NCBI RefSeq assembly: GCF_030766725.1
Contig: NZ_JARQWR010000003.1
Coordinates: 62,001-126,000 of the forward strand
DNA from: Flavobacterium aerium
Lineage (GTDB): Bacteria > Bacteroidota > Bacteroidia > Flavobacteriales > Flavobacteriaceae
DNA: 64,000 bases
Direction: 5' to 3'
This document shows positions 8,763 to 17,488 of this stretch, piece by piece. The notes under the pieces were generated by a model. It did no database searches. It was not told the origin of the DNA and saw only the letters and a list, made by a program, of their open reading frames with translations. The position numbers and the translations under genes were made by a program. The first letter of the stretch is position 1; each line of letters starts with the position of its first letter.

Positions 8763-8981
8763 TTAGCTTTTTACCCAATGTCCATTTACACAAACATAAG
8801 TACAACTGCTTACCCATGATGGATTCGTCGGTTGTGCCTTACATCCATTACTTAATGCGCTACTATTGTCATAAAAACAATCTGGAGTGAATCCATCTTC
8901 TCTACCTCCGCCAATAATCATTACTAGCTGTTGTTTTTCTACTTTTTTAACCCCTTCTAAATTCAAAATTTTTTTTAACAT
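8763..8981 (-). CDS. GG-leader, cysteine-containing RiPP/bacteriocin-like precursor
   Basis: A 72-residue peptide. Residues 1-25 read as a double-glycine leader: basic start MLKKILNLEGVKKV, then EKQQLVMIIGG, the pattern of Bacteroidota precursors cleaved and exported by peptidase-containing ABC transporters. The remainder (after Gly25/Gly26, about 46 residues) holds four cysteines (35, 47, 60, 64) plus Asn/Ser/Trp-rich sequence, consistent with a disulfide-bonded or modified product. No modification enzyme, C39 transporter or immunity gene is nearby, so export would need machinery elsewhere. The product class is inferred from leader form only. Confidence 0.6.
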   Translation of the reverse strand: MLKKILNLEGVKKVEKQQLVMIIGGGREDGFTPDCFYDNSSALSNGCKAQPTNPSWVSSCTYVCVNGHWVKS

Positions 8982-9375
8982 AATTCAAGATTTAATATGG
9001 TTTAGCATACTCAAGCATTTAAAGTCAGTTGAGTTTCTGACTATTTTATAAAATCAAATATTCGCAATTTGAAATCTATTTTCTCTTATAAAAATAGACA
9101 AAATCACATTACGAACTACTAAACACGTAATAAATATATTTTTTAATTATTTGATAATCAAAATACTACAAATATTCACCTTAAAGAATTATGTAGGAGT
9201 TTAAGTCAAATCAAAAAAGTTGACTTAAACCACAATAAACTGCTTTCCAAAATCGTTAAATAAAAAAGATTAAATTCAATAAAATTAGTTAAATCATAAA
9301 AATAAAATTAATATATAGTTAATTTAATAATAATAAATTAACAGGAAAGAAATATAACTATTTAAAAATTAGAGT
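8982..9375. other. A/T-rich divergent intergenic region
   Basis: 394 bases between the GG-leader peptide gene and the GT9 gene. They must hold both promoters, but I find no full TAnnTTTG match on either strand and no small ORF, only very A/T-rich sequence. Confidence 0.5.
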
Positions 9376-10500
9376 ATGGGAATTTTAGAAATGATTAATG
9401 ATTGGAGAAGAATTATAATGCGTAGATTGGCTAAAGGAATAGGAAATCACAACCATTTATCCCTTAATACTAGTCCATCGAATACCATTAAACGAATCTT
9501 AATTAGTCGACCTAATGATCGGCTCGGTAATCTCTTATTGATTACTCCACTTTTACAAGAAGTCATCACTACTTTCCCTGCCTGTAAAATTGATTTATTT
9601 GTAAAAGGAAATTTAGCTCCCATTCTATTCAAGAATTATGACCATGTTGAGACAATAATTCAATTGCCTCGAAAACCTTTCAAAGAGCTCTTAAACTATA
9701 TAAAAGCCTGGTTATTAGTCCGAAAAAACAAATATGATTTAGTGATTAACGTTGTAAACTATTCATCATCAGGAAGATTATCCACTCAATTATCCAATTC
9801 AACACATAAATTATTTGGAGATGACCATGAATTAAGTAATCAAAAATATCCTGATGCAGAACACATTGCAAAATATCCTGTTTATAGTCTTCGATTTTAT
9901 CTTAATAAATTAAAATCCAAACCTATACCATCATTAAACCTTAAATTAAGTTCTATTGAATTTGAAAATGGACAAATGCTCCTCAATAATCTAGTAAAAA
10001 ACAAGAAAAGAACAATCAGCCTTTTTACTTACGCCACTGGAGCAAAAAAATATTCCGTATCGTATTGGACTACTTTTTATAGGAACTTAAAAAGGGAATT
10101 TGGAAATTATAATATCATCGAAGTGCTTCCAAAAGAAAATGTTTCGCAAATAGATTTCCAAGCGCCAACTTTCTATAGTAATGATATCCGAGAAATAGGA
10201 GCTCTTATTGCTAATACTGATGTATTTATTGGAGCAGATAGTGGAATTATGCATTTGGCTAGTTCGGTAAATACACCTACTGTAGGACTCTTTTCTGTTA
10301 CTGATTCTAAGGTCTATGCTCCTTATAATGAAAATAGTCTTGCCATAAATACAAATCATAATACCCTACAAGATACTATTAAGGCCTTAAGAAAAATACT
10401 TAAGACTAAAAAAGCGGCTATTTTAAATGGTTTCAGTTACTTCTTTGACAGCGAACTATTTGATTTTTTCCATTTTACAATGGAATGCTTGCCTGTTTAA
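9376..10500 (+). CDS. Glycosyltransferase family 9 (heptosyltransferase-like)
   Basis: A 374-residue cytoplasmic/peripheral glycosyltransferase of the LPS heptosyltransferase (GT9) fold. The N-terminal Rossmann half starts ILISRPNDRLGNLLLITPLL (about residues 39-58). The C-terminal half has the nucleotide-sugar motif GADSGIMHLASS at about 284-295 followed by PTVGLFSVTD. It probably transfers a sugar to lipooligosaccharide or another surface glycan; substrate is not predictable. It has an extra polar N-terminus of about 35 residues and a Phe-rich C-terminal tail of about 25 residues. The nearby ATGs at residues 6 and 15 are alternative starts. It is convergent with yifB with only 10 bases between them and no clear hairpin. 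Confidence 0.88.
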   Translation: MGILEMINDWRRIIMRRLAKGIGNHNHLSLNTSPSNTIKRILISRPNDRLGNLLLITPLLQEVITTFPACKIDLFVKGNLAPILFKNYDHVETIIQLPRKPFKELLNYIKAWLLVRKNKYDLVINVVNYSSSGRLSTQLSNSTHKLFGDDHELSNQKYPDAEHIAKYPVYSLRFYLNKLKSKPIPSLNLKLSSIEFENGQMLLNNLVKNKKRTISLFTYATGAKKYSVSYWTTFYRNLKREFGNYNIIEVLPKENVSQIDFQAPTFYSNDIREIGALIANTDVFIGADSGIMHLASSVNTPTVGLFSVTDSKVYAPYNENSLAINTNHNTLQDTIKALRKILKTKKAAILNGFSYFFDSELFDFFHFTMECLPV

Positions 10501-10510
10501 AGTAAGGAAC

Positions 10511-12046
10511 CTAACCCAACCACCCTTCACGATCTAAGCTTCGGTATTGTATGGCTTCCGCAATATGTTGTCCATTAACATCTGCTGCATCATCTAAATC
10601 GGCTATGGTGCGCGCAACTTTTAAAATTCGATCGTAAGCACGGGCTGATAAATTCAATCGCTCCATTGCATTTTTCAGCATGTTTTTTGAAATGTCATCC
10701 AAAGCACAATAAACTCTAATTTGTTGGGGATTCATTTGAGCATTATAATGTACTTTTTCAAGGGTAGTAAAACGGTGTGATTGAATCATTCTGGCTTTTG
10801 TTACTCGTTCTCGAATTACAGTACTCGATTCGGCTTTTCGTTCCTCCGATAGTTTTTCAAATGGAACAGGAGTTACTTCAATATGAATATCAATTCGATC
10901 CAATAATGGCCCAGAGATTTTTCCCATATATCGTTGCATTTCCTGTGGAGAGCTTGACAGTGGAGCATCGGGATCATTAAAATACCCACTTGGGCTAGGA
11001 TTCATACTAGCCACCAGCATAAAGGATGATGGATAAGTGATTGTAAATTTAGCTCTTGAAATTGTTACTTCCCTATCTTCTAACGGCTGACGCATCACTT
11101 CTAATACCGTTCGTTTAAATTCTGGTAGTTCATCTAAAAATAAAACCCCATTATGTGCCATTGATATTTCACCGGGTTGTGGGTAGGTTCCTCCTCCTAC
11201 TAAGGCGACGTCTGAGATTGTATGGTGTGGATTTCGAAATGGACGTTGACTCATTAACCCAGAATCTTTCACTTTACCAACTACACTATGGATTTTTGTT
11301 GTTTCGAGTGCTTCTTCCAAGGTCATGGGTGGTAAAATACTGGGGAGCCGTTTGGCTAACATTGTTTTTCCTGAACCTGGCGGTCCAATCAAAATGATGT
11401 TATGCCCTCCCGCTGCTGCAATTTCCATACAGCGCTTAATGGATTCTTGTCCTTTAACATCGGAAAAATCAAATTCAGGGAAATCTAAGGTTTTATTAAA
11501 TTCTTCTTGTGTATCTATAATTGTAGGTTCCAACATAGATTTACCTTCAAAAAAATCAATAATCTCTTGTACTGTTTCAATACCATATACATCCAAACCT
11601 TCTACAATGGCAGCTTCTTTTACATTTTGTTTTGGAAGAAAGAAACCTTTAAATCCTTCCTCCTTTGCTTTAATCGCAATGGGTAATGCTCCTCGAATAG
11701 GTTGTAAACTCCCGTCAAGAGATAATTCACCCATGATAACATATTTTGCAATGTTCTCTGCTTGTATTTGCCCTGAAGCCACTAGTATACCCATGGTCAA
11801 AGTTAAATCGTAAGCTGAGCCTTCTTTTCGTAAATCAGCAGGTGCCATATTAATCGTAATCTTCTTACCTGGCATTGTATATCCATTATTCTTTAAAGCA
11901 GCAGCGATTCTGAAACTACTTTCTTTTATCGCATTGTCTGGTAATCCAACTAAATGATATCCAATACCCCGATCCATATTTACTTCTACCGTTATAGTAG
12001 TTGCTTCCACTCCAAATACAGCACTTCCAAATACTTTTATCAACAT
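10511..12046 (-). CDS. yifB: YifB/ComM-family Mg-chelatase-like AAA+ ATPase
   Basis: 511 residues, normal family length. Order: N-terminal ChlI-type domain (about 1-165, starting MLIKVFGSAVFGVEA, with HLVGLPDNAIKESSFRIAA); AAA+ core with Walker A GPPGSGKT at about 219-226 and Walker B VLFLDELPEF at about 305-314; C-terminal Mg_chelatase_C domain (about 410-505, LSARAYDRILKVARTIADL). ComM-type members are hexameric helicases that promote branch migration during natural transformation; here that role is by homology only. Monocistronic. Confidence 0.95.
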   Translation of the reverse strand: MLIKVFGSAVFGVEATTITVEVNMDRGIGYHLVGLPDNAIKESSFRIAAALKNNGYTMPGKKITINMAPADLRKEGSAYDLTLTMGILVASGQIQAENIAKYVIMGELSLDGSLQPIRGALPIAIKAKEEGFKGFFLPKQNVKEAAIVEGLDVYGIETVQEIIDFFEGKSMLEPTIIDTQEEFNKTLDFPEFDFSDVKGQESIKRCMEIAAAGGHNIILIGPPGSGKTMLAKRLPSILPPMTLEEALETTKIHSVVGKVKDSGLMSQRPFRNPHHTISDVALVGGGTYPQPGEISMAHNGVLFLDELPEFKRTVLEVMRQPLEDREVTISRAKFTITYPSSFMLVASMNPSPSGYFNDPDAPLSSSPQEMQRYMGKISGPLLDRIDIHIEVTPVPFEKLSEERKAESSTVIRERVTKARMIQSHRFTTLEKVHYNAQMNPQQIRVYCALDDISKNMLKNAMERLNLSARAYDRILKVARTIADLDDAADVNGQHIAEAIQYRSLDREGWLG

Positions 12047-12235
12047 ATTATTCTCGTTTAAAACGGAATATACTGAATGTAACTCAAATAGAATCTACTC
12101 TTTACGTGGTTGTAGTCTAGAAATATAAATATTAAAACGTGAACGATTATTCTCCTTTCACAAACTTCATCACTAATACGTTCCTGTAAAAATTAAAATC
12201 ACTGTAACTACGATTTGATTTTTCATTATAATAGT

Positions 12236-12736
12236 CTAGAAATTATTAATATTTACATATATTTTATAAGCTACCACTAATTTTTTTGCCATTTCTTTAT
12301 CTTTAGGAACAACTTTCGCTTGCTTATAAAAAAGAGCCAATTGTTTATACGAATCTGGGTGAAAAAAAGAAGCTTTAGCTGCTGAAAAAGTATCTTTCCA
12401 ATTCCAAAAATTAGTTTTTATTTTTTTTGAGGTAGAAAATAACGATTCTACATAATTAGGATTTATACTTTTTGAAAACCATTCAAATGCCTTTGATTCA
12501 TCCTTAGCGATTTCGTACTCCACATGGACTCTTTTAGCGTAAGCATAGCTTTCACTACCATCTTGTGTTGATGAATATTTATAAATCATCCCCAAACGAT
12601 ACATTGCTACAGGACTATCTTTACTTGCTGCCTTTTCATACCATTCAAAAGCTTTTATAGGGTTTTCTCCGCCTACATAAGTATAACTATATGCTTTTCG
12701 GCATTTATTATCGTACCAATCAGCCAATTTTACCAT
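12236..12736 (-). pseudogene. 3' part of a Sel1-repeat protein, cut off by an in-frame TGA
   Basis: Residues from MVKLADWYDNK onward form Sel1-like repeats (AFEWYEKAASKDSPVAMYRLGMIY, AFEWFSKSI). The frame is the same as that of the gene ending at 12749: reading past that TGA (12749-12751) gives Ser-Val-Asp-Ala and then this Met without a frame change. It has no promoter, signal peptide or clear ribosome-binding site of its own. It is therefore best read as the second part of one 540-codon gene; re-initiation at 12736 is possible. See the entry at 12749-13858. Confidence 0.7.
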
Positions 12737-12748
12737 TGCATCAACACT

Positions 12749-13858
12749 TCATAAGTTGGCTGCTTCTTCTATAATAGTGATTGCTTCTTTAATACTATCT
12801 TTTTGAATTAAAATGTTTGCAACTTCAAGCATTGCATTGAAATTATTTTTTTTTGCGGCTTCAAATAACCATTTTTTTCCATCTTTGAGTTCAATATCAT
12901 GATAATTGCTTGCAAAGTATAATATCATTCTAGAATTTTCATCGCCTTTTTTTGCTTTAGCAATCAATGGATTAAAATAAGTCTCATCAAAAAAATCTTG
13001 TTTATCCTGGAGTATTCTCTTTTTTTCTTCTCTTTCCGCAGCCCATTGCCTTTCCTGTTCAGGTGATGTACTGAACAAATCGAGAATACCAGTAGCAACA
13101 TCAACTATTGCTTTCTGTTCATTGTATTTTCTTGCATTTTCGGCGGCAAACATATTATTAGCAACAGATATTTCATTCGTAGATGTTTCTTTAGCGGTAT
13201 TTAACGAAGAACTTTCATCGGGATTTGATTCAGGTGAAGTACTACTAGATGATATAACCAAGCCAAGTTCCTTTACTTCATTGTTTGAAGTTTTAGTTTT
13301 TACTGCTGTCTTTGTTTTTCCATTATCTGTGATTTCTTTTTCTATAGTCTTTCTATAATTATCATCAATGAAGTAGTTACAAGTAACTAGTGTTAGGTTT
13401 TGAGTATTAAAAGCGCCACTATTATATAAAACAGTAACCTTGTTTTTTACAGATTGTTTATATCCTTCTTCATTATTTACTTCAAGCAGTTCGGCCCAAC
13501 CAACAGTTTTTGGTAAATCTATTTTTTTCAGAAAGAAACTAGCATTGTATAAGTCACAATAAATACTCCCAATACTAATACTTGCTTTTAATTTTGATAA
13601 GACGTTGAAAGGAATTTGTGAAGCTGAAATTTCTTTAGTTCTAATTTTTATACTATTTATTTTAATATTGTCGACTATAAAACCATATGTTATACCTCCA
13701 GATGTTATTGATGAAGTTATTTTAATATTAAGTGTTACATCAATGCCTTCCCAACTACTCTCGGGTGTTGATCTGTAATGAACTTTCTCATAATAACTAC
13801 CTTGAGCATAAGTAGCAAAAGTAAATACCGTAAATAATAATACTATTAGTTTTTTCAT
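12749..13858 (-). CDS. Secreted protein with Sel1-like C-terminus, ended by premature TGA
   Basis: 369 residues up to TGA at 12749. Signal peptide at 1-18 (FATYAQ). Residues 20-185 form a beta-rich region of unknown family and about 190-245 a Ser/Thr/Asn-rich linker. From about 285 there are helical TPR/Sel1-type repeats (GDENSRMILYFASNY, NFNAMLEVANILIQKDSIKEAITIIEEAANL). The sequence stops in mid-repeat where Sel1 consensus expects glycine (EEAANL-x-SVDAMVKLADWY), so GGA to TGA is the simplest explanation. A perfect -7 element TAAATTTG is at 13926-13933. Function unknown; probably a cell-envelope protein-interaction scaffold. Confidence 0.8.
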   Translation of the reverse strand: MKKLIVLLFTVFTFATYAQGSYYEKVHYRSTPESSWEGIDVTLNIKITSSITSGGITYGFIVDNIKINSIKIRTKEISASQIPFNVLSKLKASISIGSIYCDLYNASFFLKKIDLPKTVGWAELLEVNNEEGYKQSVKNKVTVLYNSGAFNTQNLTLVTCNYFIDDNYRKTIEKEITDNGKTKTAVKTKTSNNEVKELGLVISSSSTSPESNPDESSSLNTAKETSTNEISVANNMFAAENARKYNEQKAIVDVATGILDLFSTSPEQERQWAAEREEKKRILQDKQDFFDETYFNPLIAKAKKGDENSRMILYFASNYHDIELKDGKKWLFEAAKKNNFNAMLEVANILIQKDSIKEAITIIEEAANL

Positions 13859-13925
13859 ATCTCAATTTTTTAAATTTTGTCCGATAAAGAACGTTTTAAA
13901 GACTACTAATGATTCTCTTATTTAA

Positions 13926-13933
13926 CAAATTTA
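13926..13933 (-). promoter_or_regulatory. -7 element TAAATTTG of the Sel1 gene
   Basis: Perfect TAnnTTTG match on the minus strand, about 68 bases before the ATG at 13858. Confidence 0.45.
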
Positions 13934-13950
13934 CGGTAAGTAAAAACCAA

Positions 13951-13977
13951 AAAAAATACTCCTAAAGGAGTATTTTT
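13951..13977 (-). terminator. Terminator after the LuxR-type regulator
   Basis: Inverted repeat AAAAATACTCCT / AGGAGTATTTTT with a minimal loop, followed on the minus strand by a T-run, 18 bases after the regulator's stop. Confidence 0.8.
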
Positions 13978-13994
13978 CAGCATTTAAAAGTGAA

Positions 13995-14750
13995 TTATAT
14001 TACACCATTAAGTACACATTTTTTAATGAGTTGAACCGTATTTTTAGATTCAGATTTTGCGAGAATGTTCCTGCGATGTTTTTTAACCGTTAAAGCACTT
14101 ATGAAAAGTTTGTCAGCAATTTGATTATTGTTTAAGCCATTACTTATTAATTTAATAATATCTATTTCTCGTTTAGAAAATTTCTTAAGATTCATATTAT
14201 CCACATTAAGATCTATATTCATAAATGAAGGTTCTGCATATAGACCAATAAGAGAAATCTTATATGTGTTTTGATTACTAAGGTGATCAATTCTAGTATG
14301 AATGTTTAATGATTTTCCATATCCACCATTGTCATCCATAGTGAGCATTAAAGCTTGATGATTGAAGAGAGTATACTCTCCATTTTTTAATCGAGCCCTA
14401 TAACAATAACTTATTTTATAACTCAACAACTTTTCTCTACCTACTTTCTCTAAGAAAAAAGTAGTTAGAAATGCTTCAGATTTTATAACAAAATCTATAT
14501 CATCCGGGTGAATAGCACCAAGTATATCATTAAACGTTAATGTGTCTGGGTCAAATCCGTGCATATCATAAATAGAAGGACTGATATGTGATAGCGACAT
14601 GTCGTAAAAGTCGATAATATAGAAAGAGAATGGTCCAGAGCTAATAATTGAATTTGTTAGCTCATCAAATGATATTTGATAAGAAGGGGTAGTTTGAACA
14701 GTTCTATTAGAAAGCCAAACATCATGGAGGGTTTGTATTTCAGAATTCAT
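13995..14750 (-). CDS. PAS domain-LuxR-type transcriptional regulator
   Basis: 251 residues. A PAS-like sensor domain spans about 30-150 (YIIDFYDMSLSHISPSIYDMHGF, then a PAS_3-type IHPDDIDFV stretch). A C-terminal LuxR/GerE helix-turn-helix is at about 187-250 (FSKREIDIIKLISNGLNNNQIA, LTVKKHRRNIL). There is no receiver domain and no adjacent histidine kinase, so it is a stand-alone sensor-regulator with unknown ligand and targets. A near-match TTAATTTG lies close upstream. The nearest divergent gene is chrA, 480 bases away. Confidence 0.88.
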   Translation of the reverse strand: MNSEIQTLHDVWLSNRTVQTTPSYQISFDELTNSIISSGPFSFYIIDFYDMSLSHISPSIYDMHGFDPDTLTFNDILGAIHPDDIDFVIKSEAFLTTFFLEKVGREKLLSYKISYCYRARLKNGEYTLFNHQALMLTMDDNGGYGKSLNIHTRIDHLSNQNTYKISLIGLYAEPSFMNIDLNVDNMNLKKFSKREIDIIKLISNGLNNNQIADKLFISALTVKKHRRNILAKSESKNTVQLIKKCVLNGVI

Positions 14751-15230
14751 AGAGCAAGGATTTTATTTAACAAATTAACATACAACTTAATTAAATATGA
14801 CACCTATATACTTGGATGACCCAACTAAGAATTGGTATTAGAATATATCCTGCCATTTCATTCTTCATATTCAACCTCAAAAATACAAATAAAAAAATAT
14901 AGCATATACAAAAGTGATTTCATGGCAAAAAAAATTAAATCTTTTTAGAATCTCATTTACTATGATATGGACATCGAAATACACATAAATTTAGAAAAAT
15001 TCCCGAATAAATTCTCATTTACTGCCGTAATTGACATAATTTCTTGAATCTATTTACTTCATTTTTTTGATTATAAATCATTCCTTTTTTGCTTATTTTT
15101 TTGATTTTAACCTCTCAAATAATTTTAGTTTTATAGAAATTATCCTTATTTTTATAGCGTAAAACAACATATCTCAATATCCCAAAAACATCTTGGTTCA
15201 CTCATAAACCGAGTTGCAAAAACCCCCTAA
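14751..15230. other. Divergent intergenic region between LuxR gene and chrA
   Basis: 480 bases, A/T-rich. A TTG, a 16-base gap and TAATTTTA (near 15095-15125) is a plausible chrA promoter. I see no small gene, repeat or structured RNA. Confidence 0.4.
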
Positions 15231-16559
15231 ATGCAAGCAGTACAAGAGAATAAAGTTCAACAGCCCAATTTTTCGGAAGCAATACGTTTTTGGTTTATAC
15301 TAGGTTGGATTAGTTTTGGTGGCACAACGGGACATGTAACCATTATGCATGATTTTCTGGTTGAAAAAAAGAAATGGGTTAGTGATAGCAAATTTTTTTC
15401 TGCACTAAATGCTTGTATGATTTTACCGGGACCAGAAGCCCACCAATTAGCCATTTATCTGGGATGGAAGCTGCATGGCATTAGAGGTGGTATTATATCT
15501 GGTGTATTCTTTGTTTTACCTTCTATGCTTATCTTATTATGCTTGAGCATTATCTATGCACTTTATGGGAATACTCCTTTACTAACCTCTGTATTTGATG
15601 GTTTAAAACCCGCGGTGTTAGCCATCATCATCTATGCTACGTGGAAAGTAGGTGGGAAATCACTAATTAGCTTTTTACACTATTTCGTTGCTTTTTCATC
15701 CTTTATTTGTTCTTATTTTTTACATATTCCAACACCTTGGATAATCCTTGGAGTTATCTTTTTTGCTATTCTAATGAATATAATTGCTCCTCGATTTATG
15801 GTATCGAAGAAAGCAAAGAATAGAATGGATAATCATGAGGATTTATATTACGTAAATAGTAATCAAACACCCTATAAGACCTCTTTAAAAACAATAATAA
15901 AACAATTTTCGATATTTGTTATTCTTTGGCTTATCCCTTTTTTATGCTTAACATTTTTACTTGTGGATCAATTATTTTGGCAAAAGCTGTCATTGCTTTT
16001 TACCGAAACTGCATTCTTGACTATTGGAGGATCTTATACGGTTATCCCCTATGTAGCCAATTTGGTCACCAATAAACTGGCTTGGTTATCGAAACTGCAA
16101 ATGATCGATGGCTTTGCATTAGCCGAAACAACACCTGGGCCGTTGGTTATTGTATTATCATATGTTGGTTTTATGGCTGGATTAAATCACTTTAATGGCT
16201 CTTTGCTCATGGGAACTGTTGGACTTCTAGCAGCCAGTTATTTCACTTTTCTGCCCAATTTTATGATGATTTTTATGGGAGCTCCATTGATTGAAAAATC
16301 TCAAAAAAACCAAAGCGTACAAGCTGTATTATCACTAGTTACTGCTGCTGTTGTTGGCGTTATTGTAAATCTTGCCTTTTATCTTGGAGAAGGCATTTTG
16401 TTTTCAGGCAAAATGATTTCTTTAACTAATTTTGACTGGATGGCATTAGGATGGGTTATAGTATCTCTGTTTTTACTGATTAAGTATAAACTAAATATGC
16501 TATATCTCATATTAATCAGCCTCTTGTATGGTCTCTTACGTTATTTTATGATGTTTTAA
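15231..16559 (+). CDS. chrA: Chromate transporter ChrA (two-domain CHR family)
   Basis: 442 residues with about 10-12 membrane helices in two homologous chromate-transport domains (about 15-190 and 225-440). Family motifs are clear: FGGTTGHVTIMHDFLVEKK and ILPGPEAHQLAIYLGWKLHG in the first half; TIGGSYTVIPY and LAETTPGPLVIVLSYVGF in the second. Two-domain CHR proteins export chromate, although some members may carry other anions. Its neighbour on the convergent side is the XRE-S24 repressor of a DNA-repair cassette. Chromate damages DNA, so a functional link is possible, but the genes do not share an operon. Confidence 0.93.
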   Translation: MQAVQENKVQQPNFSEAIRFWFILGWISFGGTTGHVTIMHDFLVEKKKWVSDSKFFSALNACMILPGPEAHQLAIYLGWKLHGIRGGIISGVFFVLPSMLILLCLSIIYALYGNTPLLTSVFDGLKPAVLAIIIYATWKVGGKSLISFLHYFVAFSSFICSYFLHIPTPWIILGVIFFAILMNIIAPRFMVSKKAKNRMDNHEDLYYVNSNQTPYKTSLKTIIKQFSIFVILWLIPFLCLTFLLVDQLFWQKLSLLFTETAFLTIGGSYTVIPYVANLVTNKLAWLSKLQMIDGFALAETTPGPLVIVLSYVGFMAGLNHFNGSLLMGTVGLLAASYFTFLPNFMMIFMGAPLIEKSQKNQSVQAVLSLVTAAVVGVIVNLAFYLGEGILFSGKMISLTNFDWMALGWVIVSLFLLIKYKLNMLYLILISLLYGLLRYFMMF

Positions 16560-16570
16560 AAAAACTAAAT

Positions 16571-17335
16571 CTAACTGGAAGCTCGTAATGCCTTAATTTC
16601 ATTTTTCAGTTCCATGAACATTTCTTCAACACTTCCCGGAACAGAACCAATGGGTTTTCGATCATTCTTACCAAGATTACACTTAAATTCCCATATCTGA
16701 TCGATTTCTGAAGCCTTAACCTCGTATGGAGCATAAAAGGATTCATCTGATTCGAGCATTAGTACATTTTTACCATTTTTATTTAGTCTTTTATAAACAA
16801 TACCATCCTCTTTTGTCAAGATTATATAGGTTCTACCATCTACTACTTCACCAAGTTTTTCTACATATTTGCCCACAATAACATCACCATCTTTATGTGG
16901 AGGCATAGAATCTCCTTCAACAGTAAATCCTCTATGGAGCCCAGGTCCTAAAAACGGCAACGAAATACGGGGTAGGTTTTCTATATATTCCGGATCTGAA
17001 TAACCATTCGTATAACCCGCCTTTGCTTTTTGAGTAACAATTTCAATGAGATTTTCTCCCTTACTATCTACCATAATAGGAAGTAAAAGCCTATTATTAT
17101 CTAGCTTGACTAATTCATCCATTCTTATTTTCCTGACGTCCACACAAAGGAGAATATCAATGCTAACCCTATAATATTGAGCTATTCGTTTGAGTATTTC
17201 ATAAGGTGCTTCTGAAGTTCCATCCTCGTACTTCACATACCTCCCTCGTGTAATAAGAAGATTTTCAGCAAGTTTTTCCTGTGAAATCTTCCCTTTTACT
17301 CTAAGGTTTCTAATGTTATCGGAAAATAAAGACAT
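16571..17335 (-). CDS. XRE-S24 (LexA/CI-like) transcriptional repressor
   Basis: 254 residues from the ATG at 17335. The frame is open further upstream to 17458, but that part crosses the promoter and is not protein-like. An XRE helix-turn-helix lies at about 5-62 (MSLFSDNIRNLRVKGKISQEKLAENL), a linker at 63-120 and a LexA/CI-type S24 domain at about 125-235, with catalytic Ser143 in VEGDSM and Lys182 in GIVYKRL. I see no clear Ala-Gly cleavage bond before the domain (only LGPGLHRG), so self-cleavage is doubtful. It is divergent from the nuclease/AlkB genes. Two dyads flank its own -7 element, indicating autoregulation. Confidence 0.9.
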   Translation of the reverse strand: MSLFSDNIRNLRVKGKISQEKLAENLLITRGRYVKYEDGTSEAPYEILKRIAQYYRVSIDILLCVDVRKIRMDELVKLDNNRLLLPIMVDSKGENLIEIVTQKAKAGYTNGYSDPEYIENLPRISLPFLGPGLHRGFTVEGDSMPPHKDGDVIVGKYVEKLGEVVDGRTYIILTKEDGIVYKRLNKNGKNVLMLESDESFYAPYEVKASEIDQIWEFKCNLGKNDRKPIGSVPGSVEEMFMELKNEIKALRASS

Positions 17336-17342
17336 ATTTATT

Positions 17343-17395
17343 TTGTTATAATTTGTAACAACAAATATAATTAATTTTGTTACAATCTGTACTAA
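17343..17395 (-). promoter_or_regulatory. Repressor promoter with two operator-like dyads
   Basis: The minus-strand -7 element TATATTTG (17362-17369) is flanked by two 19-bp sites with the same layout: TTGTTA-7-TAACAA (17343-17361, perfect) and TTGTTA-7-TACTAA (17377-17395). Their centres are 34 bp apart, about three helical turns. This arrangement fits cooperative autorepression by the XRE-S24 protein and would also block the divergent nuclease operon. Confidence 0.65.
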
Positions 17396-17488
17396 TTTTG
17401 TATTATATAAAATGAATGGACAATGATAATAAGATATTTCACATTGTTCAATCAACAAGAATAAGAATAGTACTTACGCTATATAGAG

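Noticed and set aside
11325..11813. A 162-residue plus-strand frame inside yifB.
   Set aside because: It lies wholly antisense to the conserved AAA+ core; the composition reflects the complementary codons.
17336..17458. N-terminal extension of the XRE-S24 repressor from a Met at 17458.
   Set aside because: It covers the -7 element and both operators; the family N-terminus begins at the Met at 17335.
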